From positions 620,001 to 684,000 of the forward strand of contig CANLEM010000002.1 of assembly GCA_947489685.1 (NCBI GenBank): a stretch of DNA of 64,000 nt, read 5' to 3'. Positions 61,657 through 64,000 of the stretch are shown here, one piece after another. The notes under the pieces are model-generated. The model saw only the letters and a list, made by a program, of their open reading frames with translations, was not told where the DNA came from and ran no database searches. The DNA comes from an uncultured Aquimarina sp. Lineage in GTDB: Bacteria; Bacteroidota; Bacteroidia; Flavobacteriales; Flavobacteriaceae. Made by a program: the position numbers and the translations under genes. Positions within the stretch are counted from its first letter, which is position 1, and each line of letters starts with the position of its first letter.

Positions 61657-64000
61657 TTACCGTACCACAAATCCCGCCGAATCACTTTTACTATCACCAA
61701 ATCTTGCAAAGTATACTCCTGATCTTGCAAATGACATATCCAGAGCATACTCGAATCGATTATTTATATCTCTTTTGATAAGGTTTGATGCTACGATTTG
61801 CCCAGTAATACTAAAAATATAAATCCTTAGTTCTTCTGGAGCATTAGAATCTACCTTGGTGATCAAAAATTGATTATCTGGTTGTGTAACAACTATTAGA
61901 TTTGTATTTGCCGACGGTTCCGGGTTAGGAGTTGTTGGCTCCTCAGTGATCTCTACAGTATAATCATGTGTCGTACCAAATTGCATCGATCCACAAGGAT
62001 CATTAAGTGGTGCACCGCTATTAATATTGGTGTCTCCACCTCTTATTCTAAATAAATGGCTACCCAGCGCTGCATCTTCGGCAATCGTAATATCAAATGT
62101 AATAGGACTATTGGCCGCGGTTATGATACCATTATCTAGTAATAACTCTGAAGTCTCAAATAGGTTATTATCATTAAAATCTATCCAAATAGAGCATCGC
62201 TCTGCTCCATTTTGATCTCCAAATCCGGATTGCACAGAAACTGTATAGGTAGCAACAGATCTACTAAGTTCGATCGTAAAATCACCGGTAAAATCTTCGT
62301 ACCCAGAATTACAAGCGATAGGGCTATTGGTTACATTTGCCAATTCAAAAGAAGTTATCCCATCACCAAACTGACCACAATTAGCCGTTGGAGCACATAA
62401 TTGATGTACAACTGTTCTGTTGATCACATCGTTTGTGGTTTGCTGATCTCCTGCCAAAGATGTTCCCAACTCAAACGTATAGGTTGCAAACTCTTGAAGA
62501 TCTACTGGTGCCGTAAATGTATATTCTACTGATTGCTGAACACCAATTGTTCCTGTAAAAACTTCGTTAACCGCAGCACCACCATTGAAGCTATAAAAAA
62601 CAGGTATATTAGTTTGAGGCGTACCTCCGAAATTAGAAATGGTTACTGTTACTTGTTCTGAAGCTGTAAATTGCCCCGTTGCTGTTGGTGAAACCAAACC
62701 AGAGACTCCAACATCATTAGCCAATAAATTTTCTACATTACGACTTGCACAATCGTTATCAGGAGTAACATCACCAGCCAAATTCGTTTCTGCATTAATA
62801 GAAAATGTAGTTCCCGAAGATAAATCCGCCTGTGTAGCAAAAGTAAAGGTTGCTGTTTCTCCAGCAGCCAATGGACCTGCAAATGTTTCAACTTGTGCAG
62901 CTCCTCCATTAACCGTATAACTCACTGGGATATTACTTTGAGCATTGGTACCAAAGTTCTTAATCGTTACCGAAATTGTCTCTGTACTCGTTAATGTAGC
63001 ATCGGTTGGTGTTTGTATACTTGTTACCCCAACATCGGCAGTCACATCTGATGCTAATTTAAAAACACCAACTACGTTTCTTGCATTATTTCCTGTAGCT
63101 TCAAAATACTCTGCAATATGCCAAAAGGTTCTGTCATCAACAGGGTCTACAGTAATTTGTGCATAATCTCCATAACGATTTTGAGTAGTTCTGTTAATAT
63201 CAGTACCTACTGCTATCGTTTCTTCTGCAATAGTCATCGTTCCCGGAGCATCTGTTACCAATCTTCCTGTATATCGAATAGAAGCAAAGCTATCTGCGGC
63301 TGCGCCATTAGCAGTGGTCCCCATGGTAGTATATGCCATACCTATATTTCCAAAAATATCCATCGCCATACTAGCACACCAAGCACTTTTTCCATCAGGA
63401 GAGGTATAGGTTCCTTCCTGAAAAACAGTCCATGGCTGCCCATCGCCTGTTTGTCTTAATTCGTACCATCTAATTCCGGATACATTATCTAAATTTGCTC
63501 TATCATCAATATCTACCGGAAAATTAAGAACTACCGAATTGTAATCACAAAATCTTCTATAATTGGTAGCGTACATAACCGCACCTTGCAAGACATCAAT
63601 ATCCTGACCACCGGTTCCGGGTTGCGGAAGGTTTCCGAAAGACCCTCCATCAAAGGTAGAATCAAAAGCTGTTACTGCTATTTCTTCGGCTTCAGTAATG
63701 GTAGATAAATCTGTATTTATCCAATTGACATTAATTTCCCATAATTTCAAAGCATCCTGGCTTACTCCAGCCCACTCATCATCTTGAAAATATACAACTC
63801 TGGCATCCCCATCAGGAGGTAGTTCTGTTCCGATAGCATTAAATGATGCTGGGCTATAGAACCCTCCTATACTTGCTCCTGGAAGTGGAAAACCAACTAT
63901 TTTTGCCTCGGCTTCACCTGCCAACATACTTTCTCGGTCGATAACAAATACTACTTCACTAGTTTGAACCGAACCTTGATCTTTATTTGCTGTTACATAA
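61657..64000 (-). CDS. Type IX-secreted surface protein with CARDB-like, GEVED and sorting domains (5' end outside window)
   Basis: At least 780 residues are visible and the frame is open to the window edge, so the N-terminus is missing. Order of domains from the visible part: a region with many Asp/Trp/Tyr (~1-290; possibly a beta-propeller), two CARDB-like Ig repeats (each starting DVGV...; about residues 300-400 and 415-515), a GEVED domain (CSIWIDFNDNNLFETSE... GTTHDYTVEI), and a C-terminal type A sorting domain (LRIYIFSITGQIV... FARSGVYFARF). The sorting domain sends the protein to the cell surface through the type IX system. Ligand or enzyme activity unknown. Confidence 0.88.
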   Translation of the reverse strand, partial: YVTANKDQGSVQTSEVVFVIDRESMLAGEAEAKIVGFPLPGASIGGFYSPASFNAIGTELPPDGDARVVYFQDDEWAGVSQDALKLWEINVNWINTDLSTITEAEEIAVTAFDSTFDGGSFGNLPQPGTGGQDIDVLQGAVMYATNYRRFCDYNSVVLNFPVDIDDRANLDNVSGIRWYELRQTGDGQPWTVFQEGTYTSPDGKSAWCASMAMDIFGNIGMAYTTMGTTANGAAADSFASIRYTGRLVTDAPGTMTIAEETIAVGTDINRTTQNRYGDYAQITVDPVDDRTFWHIAEYFEATGNNARNVVGVFKLASDVTADVGVTSIQTPTDATLTSTETISVTIKNFGTNAQSNIPVSYTVNGGAAQVETFAGPLAAGETATFTFATQADLSSGTTFSINAETNLAGDVTPDNDCASRNVENLLANDVGVSGLVSPTATGQFTASEQVTVTISNFGGTPQTNIPVFYSFNGGAAVNEVFTGTIGVQQSVEYTFTAPVDLQEFATYTFELGTSLAGDQQTTNDVINRTVVHQLCAPTANCGQFGDGITSFELANVTNSPIACNSGYEDFTGDFTIELSRSVATYTVSVQSGFGDQNGAERCSIWIDFNDNNLFETSELLLDNGIITAANSPITFDITIAEDAALGSHLFRIRGGDTNINSGAPLNDPCGSMQFGTTHDYTVEITEEPTTPNPEPSANTNLIVVTQPDNQFLITKVDSNAPEELRIYIFSITGQIVASNLIKRDINNRFEYALDMSFARSGVYFARFGDSKSDSAGFVVR

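Overview
This is a stretch of an AT-rich chromosome from a gliding marine-type member of the Bacteroidota, most likely Flavobacteriaceae (Aquimarina/Tenacibaculum-like; the genus is a guess). The evidence is the gldE-gldD pair behind mutY and ssb, an exported protein ending in a type IX secretion sorting domain, TonB-dependent receptors with N-terminal carboxypeptidase-like domains, the atpD-atpC pair standing alone, DUF4270/DUF4199 proteins, an almost complete absence of Shine-Dalgarno sequences, and many TTG-N17-23-TAnnTTTG promoters, the form used by the Bacteroidota primary sigma factor. No rRNA, tRNA, CRISPR array, insertion sequence or prophage was seen. Most of the window is vertically inherited housekeeping DNA.

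Layout. 1-1.9 kb: 3' end of an ABC-permease/M1-peptidase fusion. 1.9-8 kb (minus): rplU-rpmA, a DUF4199 protein, an EamA transporter and the mutY-ssb-gldE-gldD operon. 8-10.7 kb (plus): HU, a 29-residue basic ribosomal-type protein, an RNase E/G and recX. 10.7-18.7 kb: a JmjC-like cupin protein, then the biotin genes bioB, a ketosynthase, bioA, bioD and bioF, interrupted by two plus-strand membrane-protein genes. 18.8-22.6 kb (plus): a DUF2975-DUF2975-HTH operon with an operator, an M61 peptidase and a GNAT enzyme. 22.6-29.3 kb: a LytS/LytTR two-component pair divergent from an ABC ATPase and a second, complete permease/M1 fusion. 29.3-35.6 kb (minus): a lipase-like hydrolase, a membrane LytTR protein, atpD-atpC and a TetR-aldolase-symporter operon with a double operator. 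35.8-44.5 kb: a sterol-desaturase-like enzyme, an SGNH lipoprotein and two paralogous TonB receptors. 44.9-49.3 kb (minus): a starch-synthase-like single-domain protein, a DUF4270 lipoprotein and glmS. 49.4-54.2 kb (plus): panC, panD, a flippase-like protein, an esterase-like protein and radA. 54.2-64 kb: an aldo-keto reductase, a 690-bp gap with a possible small RNA, a zinc-ribbon/TerB protein, a CHAT-domain remnant, small secreted proteins, an OmpA lipoprotein, xth, a small ABC pair and the 3' part of a type IX-secreted protein.

No single large novel system stands out. The most interesting material is regulatory or small: operators next to the DUF2975 and TetR operons, a 20-bp perfect palindrome before a TonB receptor, structured leaders before rplU and the RNase gene, an orphan terminator-bearing transcript unit near 55.6 kb, a degenerate CHAT gene too short for ordinary gene calling, a ketosynthase inside the biotin locus, and an esterase-fold protein that has lost its serine nucleophile.
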